NCBI GenBank assembly: GCA_008360955.1
Contig: LUCM01006469.1
Location: 109,286-173,285, forward strand
Reading direction: 5' to 3'
Length of the DNA stretch: 64,000 nt
Source of the DNA: Fasciolopsis buskii
Taxonomy: Eukaryota; Platyhelminthes; Trematoda; Plagiorchiida; Fasciolidae
The position numbers and the translations under genes were made by a program. Position 1 is the first letter of the stretch. The number at the start of each line of letters is the position of its first letter. Below are positions 1 through 12,010 of this stretch, in pieces. The notes below the pieces were generated by a model. The model ran no database searches and had not been told where the DNA came from. It saw only the letters and a program-made list of their open reading frames with translations.

Positions 1-409
1 CACTGGTTGTTTGTCTACGCAAGCCAGCGTGAAGCTGGATCGGACTGCATTACTTGACATTTAGGTAAACTCAACACAGTAATCCACAGTGAGATGAATG
101 GATAAATCCGATTTGTAAATAATACGTTGGCGGTAATATTTTCCAGGTCTATTAGTTTTCGTCGCCAAATCTAACCTGTTTTCACATTGTATCATTAATT
201 GTTTGCGTGGACATTCTGTTTGTATATAACGGTATTTTCTTTTCTTTCGACGACTTTTTCGTGAAGTCCTTTGGCTTTCTGATCCAAAACTTCGATTCTG
301 TAATCCCATTTGTTTAGAATAATTGTGAGATTTGCTTTATTGTCTTTTGTGGTGCGTATAGTTGAGTCACATTTTGGCGAAAGCTATACCTTTGTTCATC
401 TGACGTAAT
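1..409. other. No supported feature
   Basis: The first 400 bases are AT-rich and hold only short open frames on both strands. I see no repeat match to the rest of the window and no convincing splice-bounded frame. Confidence 0.5.
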
Positions 410-478
410 ATGCAATGCGACCGGAAGATTTCACCGGGCCTCTTCCAGTGCGTCCACGTTTTTCCATGCGCGTACAAG
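410..478 (+). CDS. Weak candidate first coding exon
   Basis: A frame of 23 codons opens with ATG at 410 and runs in phase 0 to an AAG|GTAAGTTA donor at 478/479, close to the ideal eukaryotic 5' splice site. The peptide begins MQCDRKISPGLF and has three cysteines. No family is recognised, no partner exon was joined to it, and 23 open codons are easily a chance event. An alternative reading uses an acceptor at CTCTTCCAG, giving a 30-base micro-exon with the same donor. Confidence 0.12.
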
Positions 479-1658
479 GTAAGTTATTAGCTGCATACTG
501 AGTTTGACTTCAGATGGCATCGTGCAGATTATGGGTCCTTGTGCGGCTGATGCCCCATTTCTTCCAAACACAGCATGCAAATTGTGACCTTGTATGGACA
601 AGATCATTTGATTATAAACTCGTTCCTAGGGCAGGCTATCCGAGGTTGTCAGTATGCCGTAGAAAGATTGGACTCTGTCCCACTAGGGCTGTGTTTAGAT
701 ATTAAGAACCTTCATATTGTTTCTCGCGCATGGCCAACCAATTCTTCGGTTCACTGCGAACTCATTCTGGACCCGATGTATTCAATTTGTCAACACGGTC
801 AGTTGAGCGTCAATGTGTTTTTTATTTCAGTCTGTCTCTCCCCATACTTCTTTTTGAACTTGAATGAGAAGGATTGTAACAAACTTTACTGAGAACTCTC
901 CGAGTTTCTGTCACGCCAATTGACTCAACATCATGTTCTGCAACTTTTGTATCAATCCCACGGGAAAATGTTTTCGAATCTACTGGCAATGAGTCATTCA
1001 CTTTTTGCCCAACGAGCTGTTATTCTATCGTTCGCAACTCCCAGCTCGTCCAAAATTTGCTCTCATTTGAACGTTTACCGCAGTTCCAGCCGTTTCACAA
1101 ATAGCAGTTGAGAAGTAACAGGATACAAAAATGTTTGTTTTAATTCGCATGATCGAATTACGCATTTGCTTGTTTCGCGCTTTTCGTCCTTCCTCGAAGT
1201 TCCTATGTCATGTACATACACCCGTGTCTCCTTTTGCGAAGCGACTATCGTCATCCCCGACTTCGGTGCCCGGAGACATTGGTAGCTATTCACAGTACTC
1301 CAGTTCAAAAACAGAGCGAATGGCTGTGTGAATCAACTGTATCCTATTAATCCCTAATGTTTTTATATCCGTCTACCAGTCTACAAGTCGTTGAATGTAT
1401 CTGGCTGTGCTCTTGTGATTTTTCTGGTTTTACGAAATGCGATCGATGTGTCCTCTTGAACACTGTAGGCATCAGATAAAATGTACTGAGATGTCCCCGA
1501 ATATTTCGTCCAACCCAGTTATGCTGACGTTACGGTGTAACTTTCCCAGCTATGCTTTTTAATTTTTAAATAAATTCGGGGACCGGATGTCTTACTGGAA
1601 TCTGGATTTACTCATATATTTACAGTTGCCTTCAGACTCAAGGGCGCCCGTGAATAAA

Positions 1659-1674
1659 CCCGCAGTCGTGCGGG
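1659..1674. repeat. Perfect 6-bp stem hairpin
   Basis: CCCGCA, a GTCG loop and TGCGGG form a perfect six-pair stem. It is directly visible in the sequence. It stands alone in the window, and no role can be assigned. Confidence 0.45.
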
Positions 1675-1894
1675 CCTTTGCAGATCATTTAGGACTTAGC
1701 AGCTCAGGGGTAGCAGTCTGTGCTTCTTACGTAAAACCCAGACTGTTTGTTCTCTATACGTGATGTCGATTGCAAAGCGTATCCCGTAAAACGAGTCAGC
1801 TTTTCGACAAAGCTCTAAGTGCACAAACATCTAGTTGCTCGTAAAACCAGTTTATCAAATGACATTAAAATTCACTAGTTCCAAAGGCTGAGGT

Positions 1895-2323
1895 TTGTTT
1901 TGTCACCCTTTACGAACGGTGATTCAAATGAACGTGGATTGCGTTACAGCAACAACCGCATGTTATTCGAGAAGTGGCGAATGTTCAAAGCCATTGAACC
2001 AGTCTTCATTTCAGTCCATTTTTACAGCACTCCATGATCCCGTATCCACTGGTGACCTGTTTGCTTTTTCAATTGAAATGCTATGTTCATTACTGGATGA
2101 TGTGACTTTCAAACAACGGCTAACTGGAGATCACATTCCACGCAAATTTTATGCTGGTATCAGAGCACGATGCGAAAAAGAACAAACATTTGGCCGGGTG
2201 CAGTCGCAACCCCTTGTACCTCCTAATCCATCAGGTGACACAGCGACACAAATGCAGGAAATTAAAGAAGAATTTCACTTAATAATGCTATTTATTGACA
2301 CTGGAGTGCTTCTGAATGATTAG
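1895..2323 (+). other. 142-codon open frame, unknown
   Basis: The second longest uninterrupted frame in the window. It has no recognised domain. Internal AG sites after TTCATTTC and TTTTTAC near 2012-2026 could act as acceptors, and the frame ends at TAG. After the stop the same frame stays readable for a further stretch. A frame of this length is expected a few times by chance in a six-frame reading of 64 kb, so it is recorded without a functional claim. Confidence 0.12.
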
Positions 2324-3723
2324 TTGTTCCCTTCTGGTAGATGGGGAGGCGATAGAAAAACCATTTTGCCAAATAGTTACAGTTGTTCAGCAACACCTCC
2401 ACTAGGAAATGATATGCTAAGTCTAATGGAGGCTAGAGTTTCCCATGATCACCAGAAGAGCACCTAGTAACTGTCAAATGATCCGTTTCGGGAGTCGTTC
2501 GCATTAATTCATATTGTTCCAATACATCTACTGGCGATTTGCCGTTATGTTCACATTTTATCTGATTAATCTAATCCATTGGAATTTTCTCTAGTGTATA
2601 TTCTTGCGATGATACCAATACAAGCTTGTTTGGCAACTGGCTTATTGTTTATGTTTTGTGTTCGTACGTACGTTTGAACACTCACGGACGAGTGCATTCT
2701 AGTTAATGGTAAATTTTATCTTTCACAGTCGGTAAGTTTGCACTGATGAACTCCGATTTTGCTCGTTTTCAAGACTACCGTCCGCTAAAAAAGGGGAAAG
2801 AAAAACAAGATGAACAATTTTCAACCGTAAAAGCTTAGGCGGAATGAAAAAAAGCGAAAGATTATATCGCCAGTGGCTCGAGAATCCACGGATGGACGAT
2901 GCACACGGAAGAACATCAATCACTGTTTGATTCCTTGTGTGATTCATGAATTAATGCCAAACTGATCTCAGATATTTCACTTGCAAGCCATCAGTCGCAC
3001 CCCTGAGATTTTATAAAGAAAAACTAGACAATAAAATCTCCACTATATATCGTGACTATTCTCAGAGGAGATGTTTCATCTAAATCAACCCGCCTGACTA
3101 AATTGGATTTCATACTGGCCTGGGCAAAAGGCTTTTATAGAACGGTCCTAATCTTTTAACCCAAAAACAACCAGGTCACAAGTAGGACAGGGTAAAACTC
3201 ACGTTCAAGGATTAATTCAACCGTCGTGCCCTAGTGCTAAATGGTGGCCTCTTCTCAGCGGTCAATTAGGTTTAAGTAAAATCGTTTTGTCTGTGACTGT
3301 TTGCTGTAAAAACAATACGCATATACCGGGGCACCTATGACCCACAAAACCTATCTATGTTTGTATATAGCACAACGAAATAATTCGCGAATTCACGGAT
3401 ATTCCTAATTTGAACAGTCCCACAGTTTCGTGACTTCAGGTTTCTTATTTTCGAGATCACAAACCACCAACCGGTTCGAAGCGCTTCGTATTAAGCAGTT
3501 TGTCTCAACTATTTCAGCACAGTTTACATCAATCATTAAATATAAATGAGTCTAATAAAAACCCGATGGGCTAGCAATTAACGAATGTCTAGTTGGTGTC
3601 AAAGATGAAAACGTTATCTGCTGTTTGGTTCTCGTTTGACAATTTGAGTATTGTGTCGGTGTACTCGTCTATTAGGGCATTGTTATTTGGACTTGGTCTC
3701 CAATCGGTGCAACGAACTCACAT

Positions 3724-3747
3724 GTTCGGGCACCACATCTTCATCAG
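3724..3747 (-). ncRNA. Possible decayed hammerhead-like core
   Basis: The minus strand reads CCTGATGA, 13 bases, then GAAC. The intact CUGAUGA box and a near GAAA box have the spacing of the better motifs at 20.1, 54.2 and 58.4 kb. Stem II pairs poorly and no cleavage triplet is clear, so this is either a broken member of a related family or chance. Confidence 0.2.
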
Positions 3748-4230
3748 GATCAGCGCACAAGGATCGACACTGGAAGGACAAAATCCACCACTTGATTCAG
3801 TCGTCTTGACCAGGTTCCCATAAAGCTAATCAGTTAGCATTCCCGTGTATATTCTACAAGCTCGCTGACCGTCAATTCAAGATCATGCTAGCGGTCAGTA
3901 AGATCAGGATAGCGTTCATTGAAATAACAATTTTGCCTTACCTCGTCCGATATGTTTGTCTGGATGTGCCGCCGTCACATCAGTTGGACATTTTAAAAAG
4001 TTCTGTCCGAAGCAATGTAACGAAAATCGTGTGTTCCGTTAAATTTTATCACTCAGTATCTTGTGGAGTATGTTATCATTGTTCATTGTGAACCACAGAA
4101 GTGGTACTGTAGTTTATAACATTCTGCTTGGGTATCAATAAAGATTACACCGATTCCCAATCTACGACTGGCAGTGGATGGGCACTCAAACGGTAACCTC
4201 GACCTGGTTCAAACGCCCATGTGACTTATC

Positions 4231-4249
4231 ACCCAGCAAGTTGCTGGGT
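4231..4249. repeat. 19-bp perfect palindrome
   Basis: ACCCAGCAA, a single central G, and TTGCTGGGT form a perfect inverted repeat of nine pairs. No adjacent element explains it. It could be a DNA-binding site or chance. Confidence 0.4.
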
Positions 4250-6515
4250 TTCATGCCGAGACAACACAACGATTCATCTAACCTAGCCGTCCCCCATTGC
4301 TTGACTGTTGATTCAATGTCTATGAGTTGGTCTCATCTATCGCTGGTCACCAAATCGTGTAGACTTCCGCTGTCTGCGAAATGTGAACATTAGTAGTCAA
4401 CTCCGCCCATCCAATCTAAAATTATCACCATCACGTCAGCTTTACCTATGTGCGTTGTTAAACCAATCTGAAAGCACACTCACCTGGCCTGAAAAATTAG
4501 ATTTACTTACCTAGCTGGCTCCTAGGTACCGATTCCAAGGTAAAATGACGTAAGCCCGTTATCATGAATTTGATCCTAATGTTTTCCCTATTTTAACTTC
4601 ATTAGATGCTTACTCTGTGCACGTGTGACTCTAGTCCATGGGTCGCCTCAAATTTATTCCATGTCTCTCTCTCGTGCTGACAACTATTTGGAGCACAAGT
4701 CAACTTATCGTATTGGCTTGTCCACAAAGCTGAATAGCGGGACAAGAATCTAAAAGTATGAGTTGTGAATTTTTTTGAAATGCTTTTTAAAATATGTTTT
4801 TCGTTCAATCACCAAATTACTCACGTGATCACTGGATCGACAGATGTCCTCAATTTCACCCGAAAAAAGCACTGCAGTGGTGCGCAAAAATTAACATTTT
4901 TTACAGGTTGTTCTTTTATTTAACTGGCCTAATCTGAGTTTGTTTTTTTCCAAATGGACCATGTTACCAGCAAAACAAGCTCATTATCGTAATGGAAACA
5001 TTGCTTTTACGAAATCAGGCGAGAAGTAAAAAGGCGTTTGTCCCGTTTGTACTACAATGGGTGTCCCTCGCAAACTTCTGCTTGAAACACTTTCCTGATC
5101 GTTAGTTCCAACAAATCGAATAATTTATTATCCATACCATTCTGCCGGATTCAGCGCAGACATATTGGCCGTGATATACTAACAGCAGTCTGTGTAATTC
5201 TATCCCCCGTCTCGGCATGCTGATGTCATCGAAGAGATTGCTTGTATAATTCCGTGGGAAACAATTTTTTGACACAACCTCGACAATTCCTGTTCAGGAT
5301 AAAAAATCCACCCAATTCATATCCTTAATTTTACTTGGAAATACTAAAAGATTGAACCTTAAAAGTGTCTGTCAAACCTAAACATTCGTCAGGCCCAAAA
5401 TTAGTTGCGGTTCGCGCTCGAAAGAAAGTTAATGTAAAATCTTAATTCACAAGAACTCTCTCGGGCAGAAATCAGCCGTATTTAGTTTTTCACAAGTATA
5501 TACACATGGGAATAGCCTTTGGAGAAAATGAATTGCTTCCAAGTGATGCTTTTGCATGGAGTATTTAGCACCACTAACCTGCAGTTTCAATTTGAATATT
5601 TGGTTAGTAATATTCAACAAACGGTGAACGTAATGGTGTCCCCAGCATTCGAAAGCTTCTCAAGCTGACATTGAAGGGGAGGCACAGAAGAAAGCCAGAT
5701 GCAATCAAAGATAATGAGCAGAAATTTCTATGTTAATTAGGAGCTTTCTTCTTGAACTACCAGGAGTGCATTGGCTTGAGAATGAAATCGCTGAACATGT
5801 TTGGTCATTTGCAACATATAGTCTGAAAATCAAATGAATTTCGAAATACCCAAACGTGATAAATATACTCGCCTGTCAGATACCTGGTTTCATTCATTCA
5901 ACTCACATTTCCCAACAGCACGTGGATGCATTCGTAAATCCCCGATGTCCAAGAAGACACAGTCCAATGTGCCAAACCGGGATTTCACAACCAATGCACG
6001 AATGGTTTAACTCCAAATTACATGCATGCATGTTTATGTTTATATATACAGATGTTCACATCTTCACTAGGCCGAGATGGAACTCAGGTTCATTCAGCCG
6101 TGTTGTGTGTTTTTAATGTGCTTGTATATAATCATCATCGATTATGGTCACTGACCTCCTGTCGTGACGCGGACAGGTCCATGTCATGATGGAGTCGAGA
6201 TTATGCAATGAGAGCAGAATGAAATTCACTCACCGCAAAAACACTAAGGAATTACTAATAGTGAAGTGAATATGGTAAATAATAATTAGCAGGACTACGG
6301 TTATTAATCAACATACATGTCATTTCTGAGCGACGACGCACGGGCAATTCAACACGCGTTGGCTGGCTTCGCTTTTGAGGCACACCGATACGGTATCTGC
6401 TTTGGACATTCAGAATGCAGCCTGCTTCTTCAAGACTGGTAGGAGCTTGTGCCTGCACTCACCCTTTGTTGTGATCGGTCAGAGATAGTCAATAACTTCA
6501 GTCATTCGATATTTT
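4250..6515. other. No supported feature
   Basis: AT-rich sequence with short frames on both strands. No repeat family member, RNA gene or convincing exon was found. Confidence 0.45.
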
Positions 6516-6523
6516 TTGATCAT

Positions 6524-6690
6524 TTATATTTTACTTTCTTTAGTAATGAAATAACAATGTACGCCATTTTTCAGGATAGGGGCGGCGGCCGACAGAGGGC
6601 TTCCAAGTGGGGAAGTTGACGATGAGGGGATTCGAACACGCCAGCTTCACGTTCAAACGTCACGACCTTATCTGTTTAGCCATCTTTGGA
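6524..6690 (-). mobile_element. tRNA-derived SINE, copy 1
   Basis: Read on the minus strand, this copy begins with a tRNA-like head: an A-box-like GGCTAAACAGATAAGGTCGT and a B-box-like GTTCGAATCCCC. The family body follows (CCACTTGG, GCCCTCTGT, GGCCGC, CCTGAAAAATG) and then an A/T-rich tail. It shares this order with copies at 14.6, 24.1, 30.5, 32.4, 35.0, 37.3 and 45.2 kb. TGATCAT at 6517-6523 and 6694-6700 may be a seven-base target-site duplication. Confidence 0.8.
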
Positions 6691-6700
6691 GTCTGATCAT

Positions 6701-9700
6701 GTCTGGCGGGATATTGGTAAAGAGGTCACATCATGAATCGTCATAGCCAGAGCATCTTTCGCGAACCTGCGACACTAGTGGCGCTGCCGGAACCCGGTTT
6801 TCTCTCAAGGGAAGTATGTGCAATGACACATTTCTTAGTGTTCTTAGCGGTTGCCAGGCTCAGATTATCAGCTTACAGGATGGCCGGTGACCCGCTCTCC
6901 CTGATAGATAAATCTAAATTGCATTCCCGTTATCCTCCTTTATAATTTATGGCCAAATGTTTTCCATTTCATTTAAATCAGCAAGGCCATTGTGCAGACA
7001 TGGCGTGCCGAAACCATCTAGAATGTAGTCACCCTCTGAGTTGCCCACGTTTCTGATAAGCATGCCGTCGAAGGAGCAGCAGCCAACTGATTGCACTTTC
7101 CTAAATACACCGGGAACAAAGGGCAGATAATAAAATTCATGCAGTGAACAAAATCATTCAATGCATGACTTTTGGAGTATTAAAGCTAGCTATCTAATCA
7201 TTTAATGGGAATTGAGGTTTACCAAACCCTCTCGTACAAACCCTGATCTTGGGAGGGATACGTACTGCTTACTATTACGCCAAACAAATCACACACTCCT
7301 ACTCACTAAGCAAAGTCTTTAGTGCTCCGTCCGAAGTTATTTTTGTTTCGCCGTATTTTTCCTTCTCACTATACCTGTGAAAATCTTTTCCGCGTGTAAA
7401 TATGAATTCTATGAATACCAAGTGCCTAGGGAAAACGCACTTAACACTTCTCCCGGGATCGGTCCACCTAATTTGATTAGACTGTTCTGACGTCGTGGGA
7501 ACCGAACTCGCCCAACTACTTGGTAATAGTGATGGACAGTCACAGAAACAAAGGCAAATGTAATTAAGTCACACAGGAATACATCTGATGGGGCCAAAAA
7601 TGCCGTTCAAGTCAATAGTTGCGAAAAAATGACAAGGGGATTCAAGCGAGTGCCTCGAAACAGAGGCTTTTCACCCCCAGGCATTTTCAAGCACGAAATC
7701 CTACAGGTGACGTGGGCAAACGATGTAATAACTGAATACTGCTGATGCTGATGTCGGATGGATTGAAAAGGGAAATTATTTCGCACAGCTACGGAAAGTT
7801 TGTTCGATTTGTTACGTTCTCCGTTGAATTCGATCAGTGCGTGTGTGGACGATACTGAGGTGAACTCTGTATGCCTAGGGCAAACATTTAAACAAACAGC
7901 TGACGGGATGTTATGCCTCAAAATAAAGGTGAAACTGAATTTGTATCGTGGGTTAAGGGAGAAGAATTGAAAGTTACCAGGCTGAGTTCGGATGAAATGA
8001 TGGAAATTCGTTATACAAGTAATAATTTTTTTCGGGACTTGAGAGATGCCGACTGCAACCGCTGCTGGAGCAATGATTTCCCCTTCACCATGAATATCTC
8101 AGCAAAAATTAACATCTGCCTGAGACAAATGCATGACACACACATTTGGTTGCCCTTTCCGTGGGTACTCTAGGGTCGACAATGTGCGAAGATATTAGAA
8201 AATCAAACCACAAAATGGATTCGACGTGGTGAAATAATAAGACCCAGCTTGATCTCAGCATGCCATCTTACTGAAATCTACTCGGTATTGTTTTCTCAAA
8301 TATGTATACATTGCATTAGATACAACGGATTTTGCCCATGTAAAAAGATATAAGGTCGTTTCCGGTAAACGTATCCAGTGGCTAATACTCTGTGGGGTAG
8401 TGCCTATTTCCGAATAACGCTAAAGGCATCAAGATAATAAGGGCTGATTTTGGTTGGGAAAAATTGATATTTGCAGATTCTTCGTTGTTAGCGATTGAAA
8501 AAGGCTGTCCATCAGCCTTAACGGACAACAAAAAAAATCACAAACACTCAGTCTGTTAAATCCATCAACATGTTCACACGAAAGCATTGTCAAATTCACT
8601 CCAACTACTTTGGTTTCAATGCGAGAACAAGAGTCCAGTTCCATATGCTCATGACCAAAACCTTTCACTCGTGACGAGAAGGCCATTAATCCGTCTCACG
8701 TGAACTTTATCCGACAATTAACAGTCCACCGAACCCTATTTCTCGAAACGCATCGCACACATCACTTTCACTAACTAATCGTGTCTAGATATTGTGAAAA
8801 ATATCCGCATAATATATATCCCACCACGTATAAGTGAATGTATGATGCAGAACATCTTGGCTATCATGTCTTTCTGTTTTGGCGCAAGACGAAAATTGGT
8901 GGAATATTTACTAGTTCTTGTGATTATCAAAAATATTCGTACTATTTTCTTCTATGCTTTACTGTTGTGACACAAACCCGCGAGAAGCAGCTTTAACTCG
9001 GCCCGATTAGACTGGGAAAACAGGACCTTATACCAACCTATTTTTATCGATTAGGAACTTGTGCTTTGATATGACCGACTTTCTCTCATTTTCTTCATTT
9101 TTCAAGACTGATAGTTGACTGAACCCCTGTTAAAATTCTGCGAAATCATGGAAATAATGGTGGTATCAAAATTATCCGATGATCCAGCAGTAAGATGACA
9201 AATAGCGAGCCCCCATGAATCGTACACATGTATTCCGGATCTGAATTCATCGACCACGAATTGAGGGGCTGAAACTAGTATCGACCGTTCGAAGTTGCAC
9301 GCCCAGTGCCAGTAAATTATTGCTAGTCTTTCGGTGGTGACCACCAAACTCTCCATTTTACTAGACCCGCTGAAATGAAACGTCAATATATTTCCAATGA
9401 CGGACAGACGACAAGGGATTTCTTTTCTCTACTTACCACTTGCATAAAATTACTTTGTTCACATACTCATGAAAAAAACATTCCCATTCGAGAGAGCTGG
9501 ATATTTCGACATATTCTGATAGTGAACATCCTAGTCTACGGAAACCAAAACGAAATGGTTTAACGCAATTCGTGTAAAAATTGTTCTGTCTAACTACTTG
9601 GGAGCGTATAAACCATGTTTGGCATGGATACTACTTATTTCGAGGTCCTTGGTGAAGTTTCACTGGAACCGATTGGTTCTTATACATCGCAGACCCCACC

Positions 9701-10129
9701 ACAAAGTTTGGCGAGGGTTGCATCGTCAAAATCAACCACAGAGACTTTTGCGTATTTTTTTCTTATTTTTGACGGCTGTCCATTTTTTATGGACTGGCCG
9801 AAAAGATTTTGCAACTAAGTTGGCCTAATTCTTCTACTAGGAATACCTTTTCCCGGTATCCAATTTTGTGCGGGCACCGAGTTTTGGCAGGGCAAACATC
9901 GACGGCGATCTAAAGGCTTTCAAGTTGCTTCTTATTTAAGAAATTATAATAAAACCTTTTCGTCGTGTTACTCTGCTTCATCTTCGATACTGTTCTCTGC
10001 TCTAGTGCGGTCAATACCCCTGACAGCACTAAGCGTGTTCACGTTCCTCTACTGCATCCTGGTTCATTAAGTAAAACAACAAAATCCTACACCGTCATCT
10101 CGCTTTGTTGTCAGTTTGTTCATTCCTTT
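6701..10129. other. Unexplained region
   Basis: No mobile element or gene is supported. Moderate frames near 6733, 7607 (minus), 9102 (minus) and 9598 have no recognised domain and are within chance expectation. The minus-strand stretch near 7510-7530 has a loosely tRNA-like GAGTTCGGTTCCCAC. Confidence 0.4.
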
Positions 10130-12010
10130 TGTCCAAGTGAGCATAGTCAACTTGCCCGCCGGGATATATTCTTCAAAGTTACCCAATGTGTGTTTCACTC
10201 CATATAGACCCACTACCGGTATATCCGATCACGCTGCACACAGGGTTTCCCGCAAAATTTGCAGCCATCCTAATCACGGGCAATTCACGCATTGCCGAGA
10301 TCATAAAATTCACAAAAGACAGATCTGTTCGCAAAGCATTACCGCGCTGAACAAGATGGTGAACCAGACAGACTCAACTTTTGTCCTAGATACGGACTAT
10401 TCTGCTCTCTGAGATCAACTTCTAAGTTATCACAACTTTTCCGTCAACGTCGCCTGCCCGTCGAGCTTCTCTAGATACACCCCGAATGCTTTTTTATCCA
10501 CGTGACAAGAACTGCTTTATCGTTAAAAAAGTGTGTTTGTAAAAGGGAGAATCATAAGTCATTCAATCAGCTGACAAATCTTATCAAGACGAGGTTGTCC
10601 AGACTGAATTACCTCTATACACGTAATCGACTGGAATATGAAAACCGCCAAAAAGCCTAAAATTTACTCAAGCGCTTATGCGGAGATTCATCTGCACACA
10701 AAATATGCTGCTATGGAGGTTAGGGCTATCGATATATCAATCAGCAGAAAAGCTAAGTGCTCTATTCATCCTGTCACCGAAGGTGTCTCCTTACAATTAC
10801 CTCATTTTTGTTTTCTATCTCGGGAGATTTTAAACCAACTCCCTTTTCTAAACTGCAAAAACTCCTGTAGACCGGAAACCCTCAACGACATACTCCTTGA
10901 GGAGTGTGGAGCCACCCTCTCTGATTCATCCTAAATGACTTGATAACTGCTTGCGTGACAACAAATTCCTGACTGTTAGAGAGAACAGCGTCTATAATGC
11001 CGCACTTAAGGATGTTATCTCTAAATTTCGTCCCACTGCCTGCAGTTAACCAGCTTTGCAAATCTTAGAAAAATCAATCCTCCCACATTTTATGTATTCG
11101 CATGGACGTTTCTGATCCCCACCAATTTGATTGCCAATAATTCAGGTTCACCCCAACACACGCCATTTTGTTGGCACCGGATAACGTCAGCAAACGACTG
11201 AGAAGCTGTTTTCTCGTCTACAGTGACGCGTTTCGCTACCGCAACAGATACAAATTGATCTCATTCGTCTCCCTCCCCACTCGGTTGAAAAAACTTTTTT
11301 TATTCCCCCTTAACCGATTAATCTGCAGCCGCCAACTACTGTGACACTCCCTTTTCTCTAGACATCTCTACCCTTGGAGTTTTCCAAGGTGTTATATTAT
11401 TTCCTTTTCTTTCCCCTCCCTACCTGTATTCATTCCCAGTCCAAGTCCAAGGGGCTGTTTATCAACTATGCCTTATCCCTGTAACGATACGTTTGTGAAT
11501 TATCAGTGTTAGACCAGAGAACTTCGCATAAATTCGCAGAGATGTCCAGACATTATATTTTCTCTCATAAAAGATCCATGCTTGCATTCTAGGATCTGTA
11601 AAGAGAAACGATTGATTCACCAAAATTCAGTAAATTAATTTGGCGTGCTAATGGACCCAGGTCCTACATGGTCATCTCATGTGGAACATATTTATAAAAA
11701 ATCACGTGGCTCCTTTTCCGTGTTTTGCGTCTTGAAGTCCGCCACGTAGCCGCACATTTCATGGAGAATTTCTCTTTTCCGCGTTTTTCACCAGTGGCTC
11801 TTAACAGTGAACATCAGATTAATATCTAGGCTCCTCCTGATCCTACCCCATTGCAGGTGCTTACACAAACATCTGTCAGTTGCATTCATCGTATTCTAAC
11901 GCATCAAAACTTATCGGACTGTTTGCACCTAAATGCTCACTGACTCCTTCTGCTCCATGCCTAACCCCGTGAGTAAAGTACATTTCCTTCGGTGACTGGT
12001 ACCAGTGATA
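10130..12010 (+). mobile_element. Old CR1-like non-LTR retrotransposon, decayed
   Basis: Scattered frames together give the order endonuclease end, reverse transcriptase, C-terminal part. At 10218-10256 the peptide GISDHAAHRVSRK carries the SDH signature closing LINE endonuclease domains. At 11376-11410 GVFQGVILFPF matches the RT motif usually read GV.QG..L.P. Near 11646-11690 VLMDPGPTWSSHVEHI matches the region after the catalytic YADD. Around 11870-11940 the frame resembles the C-terminal tail also present in the copy at 33-34.8 kb. Many stops and frameshifts make it a fossil. The YADD box and exact ends could not be fixed; the limits are approximate. Confidence 0.6.

Larger units (their letters stand above)
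479..3700. other. Unexplained region with one long open frame
   Basis: This stretch holds a GC-rich hairpin at 1659-1674 and a 142-codon open frame at 1895-2323, listed separately. The sequence GCAGCTCAGGGGTAGCAG near 1690 resembles a tRNA A box but lacks a matching B box. Nothing else is supported. Confidence 0.4.

Noticed and set aside
1685..1725. tRNA-like A box GCAGCTCAGGGGTAGCAG
   Set aside because: No B box follows at tRNA or SINE spacing.
3942..4002. Minus-strand 20-codon frame (NFLKCPTDVTAAHPDKHIGR) ending at GAG|GTAAGG
   Set aside because: Good donor and plausible peptide but too short and without partner exons.
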